Assembly (NCBI RefSeq): GCF_000222605.1
Contig: NZ_AFWF01000308.1
Span: 1 to 64,000 of the forward strand
Direction of reading: 5' to 3'
Origin: Vibrio ichthyoenteri ATCC 700023
GTDB lineage: Bacteria; Pseudomonadota; Gammaproteobacteria; Enterobacterales; Vibrionaceae
DNA: 64,000 nt
Shown here: positions 19,173 to 28,363 of the stretch, in pieces
Layout: the number at the start of each line of letters is the position of its first letter
How positions within the stretch are numbered: position 1 is the first letter of the stretch
Notes under the pieces: model-generated
The model's database searches: none
What the model was told of the DNA's origin: nothing
What the model saw: only the letters and a program-made list of their open reading frames with translations
Position numbers and translations under genes: made by a program

Positions 19173-22100
19173 ATGAAAATAAAATTGTTATCTTTCATGA
19201 TTGGGGTCGCGATCAGTGGTCACTCGAGTTTGGTTCTCGCATCAATACCATCCTCAGCTTCAATCGATATCAAAAGTCAGTCCTCGGTTGAGCATGCTCC
19301 AACAATTGAACAATTTCACGTAGCGTCTCTTTCTGATGTAGCAGTGCAATTCAGCTGGAACAGCAGCGGAAAAAACAACCGCTACGAAGTGGACATCATC
19401 GAGCGTCCAGCGAATTCATCACCGATCGTTTATCGTGCTGATGCGATCGAGTCGGGTTTTTATCGTGGCCATCTCACCCCAAACACGGAATACGAAGCAA
19501 TCGTAAAAGTTTGCAACGATAATGGCTGTAGCAGCAGTGAATCCCTCACTTTTACAACGCAGGCTGAACGTTATACCTACAATGATGCTCGCCAAGCGGA
19601 TAATCATCTTTCTGGAAACCTTGCTGCGCACATCAATTTAGCCCAGACTCACACCAGCGTAACCCCCGATGGAAATGAAGACCAAGCCCGTCCATTCCTG
19701 ATCGCCGAGCGAACCGCCCTCCTTCTTGTGACACCTAAGGCTTACTGGACCAATCATTTGTGGTTGGAAGTGCTACAAGATGGTGTCGTTGTTGAACGCG
19801 TTGCCATGAATCCACCCAGTGCGCAGCCTGAAACCGACCAACGAGATCATGGACGCGAGACTGTCGTTTTCTCTAACCACTCTTGGACTACCCCTATCAG
19901 TTGGCAATGGATGAAGCCGGGGATATCACTGCGTCTATCCGATAACTTTAACCGTGTCGGTGAACTCAGTGAAGATCGCTTTATATTTGGTGGCGCGCCA
20001 GAACTTGTGATTCAAAATATCGATATCGGTATGCTGACTGAACCTCGCGATCAGTACCGCATGATTGAAGAAATGCATCAACTGGCCCCTGATTACTTCC
20101 AAAAAATTCCTGCGTCTAAACTTATCATGGCGGATTACACCCCGCTCCACTTAACAAAAGTCACTCTGCCAAACGGCAAAGTGTATACAGAGCGTAGTGA
20201 CGATGAAGGTGGTGTGTACGGCGGAGATATGCGTGAAGCCATCGGTAAAGCACTGGTTTCAACCGGCATAAACAACGCGAACTTTGGTATCGTCGATACC
20301 GCTGGCTATTCTCAAGGTTGGTTCCGCTACACTAACCATATCACCGCGCACAACAATCGCGGTGTTTACCAAAATGGTATTGTTAATCATGGTCTCAGTG
20401 GCGGGGGCGGCAAGGTAACCCTCAGCAGTAGTATAGGAAATGAATGGTCACACGAATTAGGCCACAACTATGGTCGTAGCCACTACCCGACGAACGCTTC
20501 CGTTCACGATCTGACCACTGGCTGGGGTTGGGATGCGTTCTACAACCGATTTGTCGGCAATCTGCATTGGTCTGGTGAAGCAACCACGATCTCTCTCGGT
20601 GGGCAGGTGGTGCCTCCATTTGAAGGGATCTATCGTTTCACCCGCGATGCACAAGCAGGTGGAGAAAGTGCAGGACTTGGTAAAGTCAGTCTATTTACAC
20701 TGGAACACCCAACCCAAACTCAAGCGATCCAACGTTTCTTCAATGACCGACCAAACATTGACCTTGAAAGTCCAACCGGTTATCTAACATGGGATCACGC
20801 CGCACAACGCTATGTCGCAGCAGAAGTGGATCATGCCGCACCAATCGCTAATGGTGTCCCTGTAATCACCGTTTTGGGGATTTACGACCCAATGAATCTC
20901 AATCCGAGTCAAATTTATCCTTTGACTTACTCCAACTACGGCAATGTGTTTGAACTGCCTGAGCCAAGTGCTATTGAACCGCAACTTGAAGGTTGGCAAT
21001 CGGTCTCGGATCTTAACGCCGAGGATCGCTTGGTGACGGAATGGCAAACGATGACCATTGATGGGGAGCAACGCTCACTTTGTCAGTTTAGCTACACAAA
21101 CGGCAATAGTGAACAAGCCAACTTTGTCGGCTATGAAGACAGCAACGAAGGCGTGTGTCGAACCAGTGCCGATATGTATTGGAGTGTCAATGCACAACGT
21201 GAGCACCCGGTATCTCAAGAAAACGACTACCAACTATTGGCAAGCAAAGGTAGCCTGATTGGCGCGGTGACTTACACTCCAACCCCAGAACTTGGTGAAC
21301 AAACCCTTTGCACACTCAATAAAGGCGGGACTTCACATGATGGCGCGGGCTTCCTAGCCGATGGACGTTGTAAGCAGGTAAACGGCATGAAACACACTAA
21401 TGGCCGTGATTGGACCTATGCCACTCACCAAGGTGGTGTTGTTCAATATGAATTGAAATCGCAAAACCAATGTCAGCTTAATGTGACCTATCCTGATGGC
21501 CGTATAGACGAAATCGCTCTAGCAGGTTCTCGCCATACCGGTAATCAGAGCAATAAGTTCCACTTAAACTTAGACGCCAGTCAACACCCGACTGATCTCA
21601 ACGTAACTTGTCGTGCAGGCAATGGTGAAGTGACCATTCTCGATCATGTCCAAGTTGAGCGTCCAAGTTCAGTCGATAAGTTAATGGGACCGATCATTGT
21701 TGGCCAAGAATACGGTTACTCAGCGAGCCAATCCGGCCTACCAGCAGGTTGGTTTGCTCACTCCGATTCATTTGACCCAGCCACGCTTGAACAAAAAGAC
21801 CGAGCGACTTTAGTCACAATGCGTAAAGGCAATGACCGTGAGTATGTGTGTCGGTTCGAAACACTTGTGGATGAGACAAACAAAGTGCTGCATGGTTACG
21901 TGGAATCACTCACTGAAGGACAATTCCAATGTACGGGAGGCAGTGAAATATCGATACGTGACAGCCAAGGTGAGCGTCCAATGCTCTCTGAGATTAACCA
22001 ATTTGAATGGCTATCAGCAATCAATCATTCACAAGTAGGTGAACGTATTAAAGCCAAACCGGGCAGCGATGCTAACCTATGCAGCTTAACTGGCAATGGT

Positions 22101-22223
22101 GAGTGGTATGGGGTTGGTTATATAAACCAAGGCGGCCAATGCGTTCAAGAGCCTGAGGTCTACTGGTCGAATGGTAATCGCTGGATATTCTCTAGTAGGC
22201 ATGGTCAGTACACCTATCGCTAA
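19173..22223 (+). CDS. StcE/TagA-like M66 zinc metalloprotease 2
   Basis: A 1016-residue secreted protein with a signal peptide (MKIKLLSFMIGVAISGHSSLVLA). A fibronectin-III-like domain occupies about residues 42-130 (TIEQFHVASLSDVAVQFSW ... NTEYEAIVKVCNDNGCSSS). The M66 catalytic motif HELGHNYGRSH begins at His427 (Glu428, His431, His437), after VIQNIDIGMLTEPRDQY and HGLSGGGGKVTLSSSIGNEW, the same blocks as its neighbour. The C-terminal third carries about four cysteine-paired modules (LCQFSYTNG..., LCTLNKGGTS..., VCRFETLVDE..., LCSLTGNGEW...), perhaps for surface or glycan attachment. Start fixed by AAGGATAAAGT-ATG. It is divergent from the first protease and shares its catalytic core but not its flanks. 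Confidence 0.92.
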   Translation: MKIKLLSFMIGVAISGHSSLVLASIPSSASIDIKSQSSVEHAPTIEQFHVASLSDVAVQFSWNSSGKNNRYEVDIIERPANSSPIVYRADAIESGFYRGHLTPNTEYEAIVKVCNDNGCSSSESLTFTTQAERYTYNDARQADNHLSGNLAAHINLAQTHTSVTPDGNEDQARPFLIAERTALLLVTPKAYWTNHLWLEVLQDGVVVERVAMNPPSAQPETDQRDHGRETVVFSNHSWTTPISWQWMKPGISLRLSDNFNRVGELSEDRFIFGGAPELVIQNIDIGMLTEPRDQYRMIEEMHQLAPDYFQKIPASKLIMADYTPLHLTKVTLPNGKVYTERSDDEGGVYGGDMREAIGKALVSTGINNANFGIVDTAGYSQGWFRYTNHITAHNNRGVYQNGIVNHGLSGGGGKVTLSSSIGNEWSHELGHNYGRSHYPTNASVHDLTTGWGWDAFYNRFVGNLHWSGEATTISLGGQVVPPFEGIYRFTRDAQAGGESAGLGKVSLFTLEHPTQTQAIQRFFNDRPNIDLESPTGYLTWDHAAQRYVAAEVDHAAPIANGVPVITVLGIYDPMNLNPSQIYPLTYSNYGNVFELPEPSAIEPQLEGWQSVSDLNAEDRLVTEWQTMTIDGEQRSLCQFSYTNGNSEQANFVGYEDSNEGVCRTSADMYWSVNAQREHPVSQENDYQLLASKGSLIGAVTYTPTPELGEQTLCTLNKGGTSHDGAGFLADGRCKQVNGMKHTNGRDWTYATHQGGVVQYELKSQNQCQLNVTYPDGRIDEIALAGSRHTGNQSNKFHLNLDASQHPTDLNVTCRAGNGEVTILDHVQVERPSSVDKLMGPIIVGQEYGYSASQSGLPAGWFAHSDSFDPATLEQKDRATLVTMRKGNDREYVCRFETLVDETNKVLHGYVESLTEGQFQCTGGSEISIRDSQGERPMLSEINQFEWLSAINHSQVGERIKAKPGSDANLCSLTGNGEWYGVGYINQGGQCVQEPEVYWSNGNRWIFSSRHGQYTYR

Positions 22224-22295
22224 GTTCTAAATACGCCGACACAGCAACTTAACATCGAGTTATTTAGAGACTTAGAAACAGAGTAATTTGATAGC

Positions 22296-22325
22296 AAAGA
22301 CCACCTTACGGTGGTCTTTTTTTGT
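22296..22325 (+). terminator. Terminator after second metalloprotease
   Basis: AAAGACCACC-TTAC-GGTGGTCTTTTTTT, 10-bp perfect stem, 4-base loop and T tail. The A-rich left side could also serve the convergent sensor kinase gene. Confidence 0.9.
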
Positions 22326-22375
22326 TGGGATTAGTGGTGTTGACGGTCAGTAAGTTGCAACTGATCCCATTACTG

Positions 22376-24421
22376 TTAACTTCGAGTTGAAACCAACAAA
22401 TGCGTTTCCGCTTTATTGGGTAGTCTAATGGTAAAACGGCTACCATTACCCCATTCAGACGTCGCCGTTAACTCACCACCAGTTTGACTGAGAATACTCT
22501 GTGATACCGACAACCCCAAGCCAGTACCTTCACGCTTAGTGGTATAAAACGGCGAAAAAATGCGCTTAAGATTTTCAGGTTTAATCCCGCACCCTTCATC
22601 TTCAATATGAATGAGAGCCCCTTTAGCCACACCCTCTTCACACCAATCTTCGCTGATCACCGTGAGTCGCCCTTTTCCCTGCATTGCATGAATGGCGTTC
22701 ATTTGTAGATTGACCAAAATCTGCAACAGTTGATGGCGATTGATCTCTACCGAAGTATGAGCATGAAGATCGGTAATAAATTCGATATCACGCTTCTTAC
22801 TACCGGTTTTGACCAAGGTAATACTCTCTTCAATAATAGGATTAACGTGCTGCCAAGTAATCTCGTCTTGCACGCCACCTTTACGGCTATACTGCAACAA
22901 ACTACGGGTAATATTACGTATTCTGTCTATCTGAGCATGAATCGCTTCCAGTTCATCTTTGACTCGTTCTGACTCTTCACCAAGTTCAAACTGAATCAAT
23001 TCGACATTACCCAGGATCACCGCACTTGGATTGTTAATTTCATGGGCAATGCCCGCGGTTAATTCCCCTAATGCCGCCAACTTTTCATGCACCACCAGCT
23101 TATCGCGGGTTTGATGCAACAGTTGAATGTGCAGCTCCAGTTCGGTGGTTTTCTCTTCCAAACTAGCTGTCCGTTGTTGGATTTTTTCTTCGAGCTCAAC
23201 CGCCGCATTTTTCAGCTCATTTTTTCTCTGGCGTAGCAAATCCAACATGTTATCGAACTGCTTTGCTAGTTGCGCTAATTCATGCTCGTCATCTAAACCC
23301 AGCGGGCCGATGCGCGTGTCTTTACCCAGCTGGATCATTTTCACTACGCGATGGATATGTTCAATCGGATTAAATAGATCTCGAGAACCGCGATAAACCA
23401 TCAAACCGGACACCAACAATAAAAATAGCGTCGTGACACTGATTTCCGCAATGTTCGTCATGTAGGCTTTGAGAAATGGCCAAATCAAGTAGCCGGTGTA
23501 AAGCATACCGATCACATTGTCGTATTTATCTCGGATCGGTTGATAGGCGGTGATATACCAAGCATCATAAACGTAAGCGCTGTTAACCCATTTTTGTCCT
23601 TCTATCAGGACTTTTTGTCTCACATTGTCAGACACCGGCGTACCAATAGCACGCCCTACACCTTCATTGCTGTCCAAAGGTACATTGGTACTGACACGAA
23701 GATCGTCTAGAAATAACGTTAACGTTCCCACCGGACGCAAACTGTCCTCGCGACTTGAGTAAATTAAGTCACGGATTTGATCGACTAAAACGGTACTGTT
23801 GTTGAGCAGCAAGCCGCCATCGAGAAAACCAACGATATGACCTTCTTTGTCATGTACTGGAATGACGGTACGGCTAACAAGGCCGCGATTTTCCACTTGT
23901 TGGCTGTCCAATATAGGCACTTGCGCCCGTATCGCTAAATCACTATCTAACGCATTCAATTCTTGCTGTGAAAGCAAGTCAAAAAAAGACTCGCTGTGGG
24001 TCAAATCTAGATAGCGAAAACGACTTTCAAAACCATCAACTCGATGCAAACAAAGGAAATCTAAGTTGTAGCGTTTCTTTTGTTTCGCGATCCATTGTTG
24101 CAGCGCTTGTTCATCCGTGCTGTTTTCCAATTGAATGCGAAAGTCATAAGATTCCGCAAACGCTTTAACATGATTCGCTTGTTTTTGCTGAATCAATTCA
24201 ATGCTGTTATTGGCAACACCTAATCGTTCCGAGACATCAAGTAAAGCACTCTGCCACGTATAATGAATCGACCAATAAATGGTGATACCAATGAGCGCCA
24301 GTAGCGTTAAGAAAATCGGTGCTGAAGTTAGGATCATCAAACGGTAGCGCACCATACTTTTAAAGCGGTAGCGCCACTTAGCAATCAACCCTGTGCGAGT
24401 TGAAGCGCCGTTATTGGCCAT
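22376..24421 (-). CDS. Membrane sensor histidine kinase with periplasmic cache-type domain
   Basis: A 681-residue inner-membrane kinase. TM1 lies near residues 28-52; a periplasmic sensory region (about 55-325) contains GHIVGFLDGGLLLNNS and YITAYQPIRDKYDNVIGMLYTG, typical of single-cache domains. TM2 is near 335-355, then HAMP and a coiled coil. The HisKA box LGELTAGIAHEINNPSAVIL has the phospho-acceptor His460. The ATPase lobe has NLQMNAIHAM (N box), IEDEGCGI and REGTGLGLSVS. It overlaps the response regulator gene by 11 bp, so they form one two-component system. Its location next to the tungstate/molybdenum cofactor operon suggests it reports formate, metal or redox state; the ligand is unknown. 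Confidence 0.92.
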   Translation of the reverse strand: MANNGASTRTGLIAKWRYRFKSMVRYRLMILTSAPIFLTLLALIGITIYWSIHYTWQSALLDVSERLGVANNSIELIQQKQANHVKAFAESYDFRIQLENSTDEQALQQWIAKQKKRYNLDFLCLHRVDGFESRFRYLDLTHSESFFDLLSQQELNALDSDLAIRAQVPILDSQQVENRGLVSRTVIPVHDKEGHIVGFLDGGLLLNNSTVLVDQIRDLIYSSREDSLRPVGTLTLFLDDLRVSTNVPLDSNEGVGRAIGTPVSDNVRQKVLIEGQKWVNSAYVYDAWYITAYQPIRDKYDNVIGMLYTGYLIWPFLKAYMTNIAEISVTTLFLLLVSGLMVYRGSRDLFNPIEHIHRVVKMIQLGKDTRIGPLGLDDEHELAQLAKQFDNMLDLLRQRKNELKNAAVELEEKIQQRTASLEEKTTELELHIQLLHQTRDKLVVHEKLAALGELTAGIAHEINNPSAVILGNVELIQFELGEESERVKDELEAIHAQIDRIRNITRSLLQYSRKGGVQDEITWQHVNPIIEESITLVKTGSKKRDIEFITDLHAHTSVEINRHQLLQILVNLQMNAIHAMQGKGRLTVISEDWCEEGVAKGALIHIEDEGCGIKPENLKRIFSPFYTTKREGTGLGLSVSQSILSQTGGELTATSEWGNGSRFTIRLPNKAETHLLVSTRS

Positions 24422-25862
24422 AGCCCATATCCTCAGCTTCCCACTCTTTGAATTTACGCTCTAGGGTTTTACGCGCGACACCTAAATCTCGCGAGGCTGC
24501 AGATTTATTGCCATCATAAAATTCAACCAGTTGTTGAATATGGGACTTTTCAACTTCTTTAAGCGACCAAGAATTAGGATAACCTTTTCCAGGTGCTTTC
24601 ATTGGTTCAGCCACCTCAATCAATTCAGAGCCAGAAGAAACTGACACCGAAATACTTGGTTGTACATGACTGCCCGCCAGTTCTCGCCAGTAGTGTGCCG
24701 GCGGTTTGGCCAATAAAATGCAGCGCTCGATTAAGTTCTTAAGCTCACGAATGTTACCCGGCCAATCATAGTTTTGCATCGCTTCGATGTCTTCACGTGC
24801 CCACTTAGGATCTGCAATCCCCAGCTCTATTGACAACATCTTGGTGAAATAAGGAACCAGCTCTGCCAGATCGGATTTACGTTCTCTAAGCGGCGCCACA
24901 TCGATCTTAAGAACATTAAGACGATAAAAAAGATCCTCGCGAAAACGGCCACTTTTAACCTCTTTTTGCAGATTACGGTTGGTTGCAGCAACCACGCGCA
25001 CATCAACACTCACTTCTTTTTCACCGCCCACAGGACGAATGGCGCGCTGCTCTAATACACGCAATAGTGCAGATTGCATCGCCAAAGGCATTTCACCTAT
25101 CTCATCGAGAAATAGCGTACCACCACTGGCAACACGAAAGAGACCTTCACGGCTCTTCTTGGCGCCGGTAAATGCGCCCATCGTATGGCCAAATAGTTCG
25201 CTTTCGAGTAATTCAGGTGCAATCGCACCGCAGTTAATCGGGACAAATGGTCCTTTACGGCCACTGGCTTCGTGTACTCCACGAGCGACAAGTTCTTTAC
25301 CGGTTCCAGATTCACCTTCAATCAACACCGAAGCGCGAGAAGGGGCAAATTGACTGATCAATTGCTTAAGTTGACGAGTTTTATCGGAAGTACCTGCAAT
25401 CTCAGTGGTAATATGGCGTTTAACATCGCGATGCAATGCGTATTGTAAGCGCTCGTTTAAACGTTTATCCATACAACGCTGTACCGATTGCAGCATTTGA
25501 CTTAGGTTGAACGGTTTGAGAATAAAATCGGTGGCGCCCAATTTGAGAGCTGAGATCGCGGTTTCTAGGTCGGCATAGCCGGTCATGAAAATCACATCCG
25601 CCTTTCTTTCCTCGTCATTAAAGGCTTCTTCCCACTCAATACCTGAGCGTCCAGGCAAGTTAATGTCTAAAATAATAAGATCATAATGATTCGCGAATCT
25701 TAACGCTTCGGCTTGCTCGATGCTGCCAGCCGTATCCACTTTCGAAAACCATTTACTGAGCGCTTTTTGTAGTATTGCTTGCATGCCAGCCTCGTCATCG
25801 ACAACCAAAACTGAAAACGCTTGATATTGAGAGAGTTTGTTCGCATCCAAAGAAGTAGACAT
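24411..25862 (-). CDS. NtrC-family sigma-54-dependent response regulator
   Basis: A 483-residue transcription activator with receiver (VLVVDDE; phosphorylation Asp66 in LIILDINLPG), central AAA+ sigma-54 interaction domain (Walker A GESGTGKE, the sigma-54 contact loop GAFTGA, TLFLDEIGEMP) and a C-terminal Fis-type helix-turn-helix (NKSAASRDLGVARKTLERKFKEW). It is first in the kinase operon and divergent from tupA. Such regulators bind palindromes 80-150 bp upstream of -24/-12 promoters; the palindrome TGnGACAAATTGTCnCA in front of both tupA and the fdh operon is the likely target. That link is inferred from proximity and shared motif. Confidence 0.93.
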   Translation of the reverse strand: MSTSLDANKLSQYQAFSVLVVDDEAGMQAILQKALSKWFSKVDTAGSIEQAEALRFANHYDLIILDINLPGRSGIEWEEAFNDEERKADVIFMTGYADLETAISALKLGATDFILKPFNLSQMLQSVQRCMDKRLNERLQYALHRDVKRHITTEIAGTSDKTRQLKQLISQFAPSRASVLIEGESGTGKELVARGVHEASGRKGPFVPINCGAIAPELLESELFGHTMGAFTGAKKSREGLFRVASGGTLFLDEIGEMPLAMQSALLRVLEQRAIRPVGGEKEVSVDVRVVAATNRNLQKEVKSGRFREDLFYRLNVLKIDVAPLRERKSDLAELVPYFTKMLSIELGIADPKWAREDIEAMQNYDWPGNIRELKNLIERCILLAKPPAHYWRELAGSHVQPSISVSVSSGSELIEVAEPMKAPGKGYPNSWSLKEVEKSHIQQLVEFYDGNKSAASRDLGVARKTLERKFKEWEAEDMGYGQ

Positions 25863-25890
25863 ATCTTTACTCGATTTAAATCACCGTCAT

Positions 25891-25907
25891 TGGGACAGAG
25901 TGTACCA
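25891..25907. promoter_or_regulatory. Weaker second copy of the tup/fdh palindrome
   Basis: TGGGACAGAGTGTACCA keeps 12 of the 15 defined positions of TGnGACAAATTGTCnCA. It lies 45 bp upstream of the strong copy, in the arrangement expected for cooperative binding by an NtrC-type activator. Confidence 0.4.
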
Positions 25908-25935
25908 AGGTTTTGTCTTCGGGATCGAGCAATAG

Positions 25936-25952
25936 TGCGACAAATTGTCCCA
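25936..25952. promoter_or_regulatory. Putative enhancer palindrome upstream of tupA
   Basis: TGCGACAAATTGTCCCA, with a perfect 11-base core GACAAATTGTC that is also found upstream of the fdh operon (5602-5612). The centre is about 67 bp upstream of the GG of the -24 element. No T-tract adjoins it, so here it is not a terminator; that supports a regulatory role for the shared motif. Confidence 0.6.
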
Positions 25953-26009
25953 GAGCCCCTTTTTGTCCACAAAATCAAACTAATCTGCTTGAAAAATAGA
26001 CTGAAATCT

Positions 26010-26025
26010 TGGCATTTAGTTTGCT
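26010..26025 (+). promoter_or_regulatory. Sigma-54 (-24/-12) promoter of tup operon
   Basis: TGGCATTTAGTTTGCT has GG-N10-GC spacing and departs from TGGYACR-N4-TTGCW at only two weakly conserved positions. The expected start is near 26036, about 75 nt before the tupA start. It lies downstream of the palindromes at 25891 and 25936. Confidence 0.7.
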
Positions 26026-26111
26026 TAAGGCATAGCAGCCAATTTTTGGCTATCGCCATTCGTAGGTAGTGAAATTGACGCCTAACGGCAAACAATATGG
26101 AAAACATTACA

Positions 26112-26933
26112 ATGAAAGCAACAATCAGTTATACCTTAGCAGCAGCGTCACTTGTTTTATTTAGCCACACCGCAAGCGCAACGGAAGAACAACCGCATAT
26201 TCGCTTAGCAACCACCACCAGTACATACCATTCTGGCTTACTTGATTACATCTTGCCTGAGTTTGAAAAAGATACCGGCTACAAAGTAGATGTTCTCGCG
26301 GCAGGTACCGGTAAATCTCTAAAAATGGGTGAGAACGGTGACGTTGATTTGGTGATGACTCACGCGCCTAAAGCAGAAGCTAGCTTTGTAGAGCATGGTT
26401 ACGGCGTACTGCCACGCAAATTAATGTACAACGACTTTGTCATTGTCGGCCCAGAATCTGATCCAGCAAAAGTTGCTGAGCAAAAAGATATCTTCGACGT
26501 ATTCAAGAATATTGCCTCAACCAATTCTACGTTCGTTTCTCGTGGTGACGATTCTGGTACGCACAAAAAAGAAAAAGGCATCTGGGAACAAACCAAAATT
26601 GAACCAAACTTTGGTGGTTACCGCTCTGTAGGCCAAGGTATGGGCCCAACACTGAACATGGCGTCTGAAATGGAAGGCTACACCATGACAGACCGTGGTA
26701 CATGGTTGGCATACCAAAACAAACTGGCGCTTAAGATCCTATTCCAAGGTGACAAAAACCTGTTCAACCCATACCAAGTTATCCTGGTAAACCCTGAGCG
26801 TTACCCAACTCTTAACTACCAAGGTGCAAAAGTCTTCAGTGACTGGCTGGTTAACCCACGTGGTCAAGAGCTGATCAATAACTTTACCATCAATGGTAAG
26901 CACCTATTTGTCGCTAACGCGAACGAGAAATAA
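26112..26933 (+). CDS. tupA: Tungstate-type ABC transporter, substrate-binding protein
   Basis: A periplasmic binding protein with a signal peptide (MKATISYTLAAASLVLFSHTASA). The start at 26112 is chosen because GGAAAA lies upstream and the signal peptide begins there; an in-frame ATG at 26097 would add five residues. The first strand RLATTTSTYHSGLLDYILPEF is the TTTS oxyanion-binding motif typical of TupA/WtpA-like proteins. Further blocks are GDVDLVMTHAPKAE, NDFVIVGPESDPA, SRGDDSGTHKKEKGIW and MTDRGTWLAY. It delivers tungstate (or molybdate) to TupB/TupC. Selectivity for tungstate is taken from family membership; molybdate cannot be excluded. Confidence 0.9.
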   Translation: MKATISYTLAAASLVLFSHTASATEEQPHIRLATTTSTYHSGLLDYILPEFEKDTGYKVDVLAAGTGKSLKMGENGDVDLVMTHAPKAEASFVEHGYGVLPRKLMYNDFVIVGPESDPAKVAEQKDIFDVFKNIASTNSTFVSRGDDSGTHKKEKGIWEQTKIEPNFGGYRSVGQGMGPTLNMASEMEGYTMTDRGTWLAYQNKLALKILFQGDKNLFNPYQVILVNPERYPTLNYQGAKVFSDWLVNPRGQELINNFTINGKHLFVANANEK

Positions 26934-26939
26934 CCATTC

Positions 26940-27638
26940 ATGAGTCTCTGGCAAACTACACTAGACGCGCTGGCACTTTTGGTCGCCTTTGATCCTGACC
27001 TGCTAGCCATTGTTGCGGTCTCATTTAATGTCTCTTTGACTGCGATATCTCTGGTGTTGTTGCCAGCGATTCTGTTCTCTTTCATCCTTGCTTACACGGA
27101 TTTCCGTGGCAAATGGTTCTTTCTATCGATTATTAATACTTTGCAAGCCGTGCCTACGGTGGTGATCGGCTTGCTGCTTTATATGTTGCTGTCACGCGCA
27201 GGCCCTCTTGGTGATTGGCAGATGCTATTCACCCAAAAAGCAATGGTCTTCGGTCAAATGCTGATTTGTTTCCCGGTTTTGGTGGCGATGATGCATGGTT
27301 CACTGCAATCCAGTGATCGCCGAGCAGTCGAAACTGCCATAACTTTAGGTGCCTCACCATGCCGTGTGGCTGCCACTATGATTTGGGAAACTCGATTTCC
27401 CCTACTTGCCGCTACAATTACCGCCTTCTCCCGCATCGTCACCGAGGTGGGTTGCTCTATGATGGTCGGTGGCAACATTATGGGCGTAACGCGCAATATT
27501 CCAACCGCAATCTCAATGGAAAGCCATAAAGGTGCTTTCGCTCAGGGCGTGGCACTGGGAATTGTATTACTCTCGCTAGCACTGCTGCTAAACTTTATGT
27601 TAGGTAGCATGCGCGGTCGTGGCTATTTGAGAAACTAA
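26940..27638 (+). CDS. tupB: Tungstate-type ABC transporter, permease
   Basis: A 232-residue inner-membrane permease with about five or six membrane segments. The conserved EAA loop is visible as ETAITLGASPCRVAATMIWETRFPLLAA, and the SRIVTEVGCSMMVGGNIMGVTRNIPTAI segment is characteristic of tungstate permeases of the TupB group. It begins 6 bp after tupA and ends 8 bp before tupC, so the three genes are one operon. Confidence 0.9.
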   Translation: MSLWQTTLDALALLVAFDPDLLAIVAVSFNVSLTAISLVLLPAILFSFILAYTDFRGKWFFLSIINTLQAVPTVVIGLLLYMLLSRAGPLGDWQMLFTQKAMVFGQMLICFPVLVAMMHGSLQSSDRRAVETAITLGASPCRVAATMIWETRFPLLAATITAFSRIVTEVGCSMMVGGNIMGVTRNIPTAISMESHKGAFAQGVALGIVLLSLALLLNFMLGSMRGRGYLRN

Positions 27639-27646
27639 GGCGCTGT

Positions 27647-28363
27647 ATGACGATAAAAATAACTGCACAACAGCTCTCAATGCGATTTAAGAATCGAGTG
27701 TTGTTTCACATTCCTGAATTATCGATTGGGCCAAATGATGCGATTTACTTAAAAGGTGATAACGGCGTAGGTAAAACCACGTTGCTAAAAATCTTATCTG
27801 GCCTACTCAAGCCAACCACCGGTAAAGTTATCGCACCACACGACAATTTCATCCAACGGTTTTCGGCAAGAAGCGGCCGACGTGATGTCGTCTATTTGCA
27901 CCAAGCACCCTATCTTTTTGATGGTTCAGTCTATCAGAACGTCGCTTATGGTATTCGCTATCAAAAAATGTCGTCGCAAGATAAACGCGCTGCGGTAATC
28001 TTTGCACTACGGAAAGTCGGTTTAGAAACCCTCGCCGATGAACATATTTCTGTGCTTTCAGGTGGCGAAAAACAACGTGTTGCGATGGCAAGAGCGTGGA
28101 TTCTCACCCCTTCGATTTTGTTGATGGATGAGCCAAGCGCCTCGCTCGATCAAGAATCAATTGACCGTTTAGTGCTGTTAGCAAAAGATTTGCTCGAAAA
28201 AGGCTCAAGCATTGTCATTACTAGCCATCAAAAAAATGCCTTAACCGATTTATGTCGTAAACAGTGGTGGATAAAAGAATCAACTCTGATAGAGTCTCCG
28301 CTGCTACAAATCATCACCGATGAAAAACAAGAGAACGACTATGCTACATCCAACGCAAACTAG
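27647..28363 (+). CDS. tupC: Tungstate-type ABC transporter, ATP-binding protein
   Basis: A 238-residue ABC ATPase. Walker A is GDNGVGKTT, the Q-loop is [13 protein letters not shown], the signature is [15 protein letters not shown], Walker B is [12 protein letters not shown] and the switch His is in IVITSHQ. It energises TupB transport. The gene overlaps the mobA start by 23 bp. Confidence 0.9.
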   Translation: MTIKITAQQLSMRFKNRVLFHIPELSIGPNDAIYLKGDNGVGKTTLLKILSGLLKPTTGKVIAPHDNFIQRFSARSGRRDVVYLHQAPYLFDGSVYQNVAYGIRYQKMSSQDKRAAVIFALRKVGLETLADEHISVLSGGEKQRVAMARAWILTPSILLMDEPSASLDQESIDRLVLLAKDLLEKGSSIVITSHQKNALTDLCRKQWWIKESTLIESPLLQIITDEKQENDYATSNAN

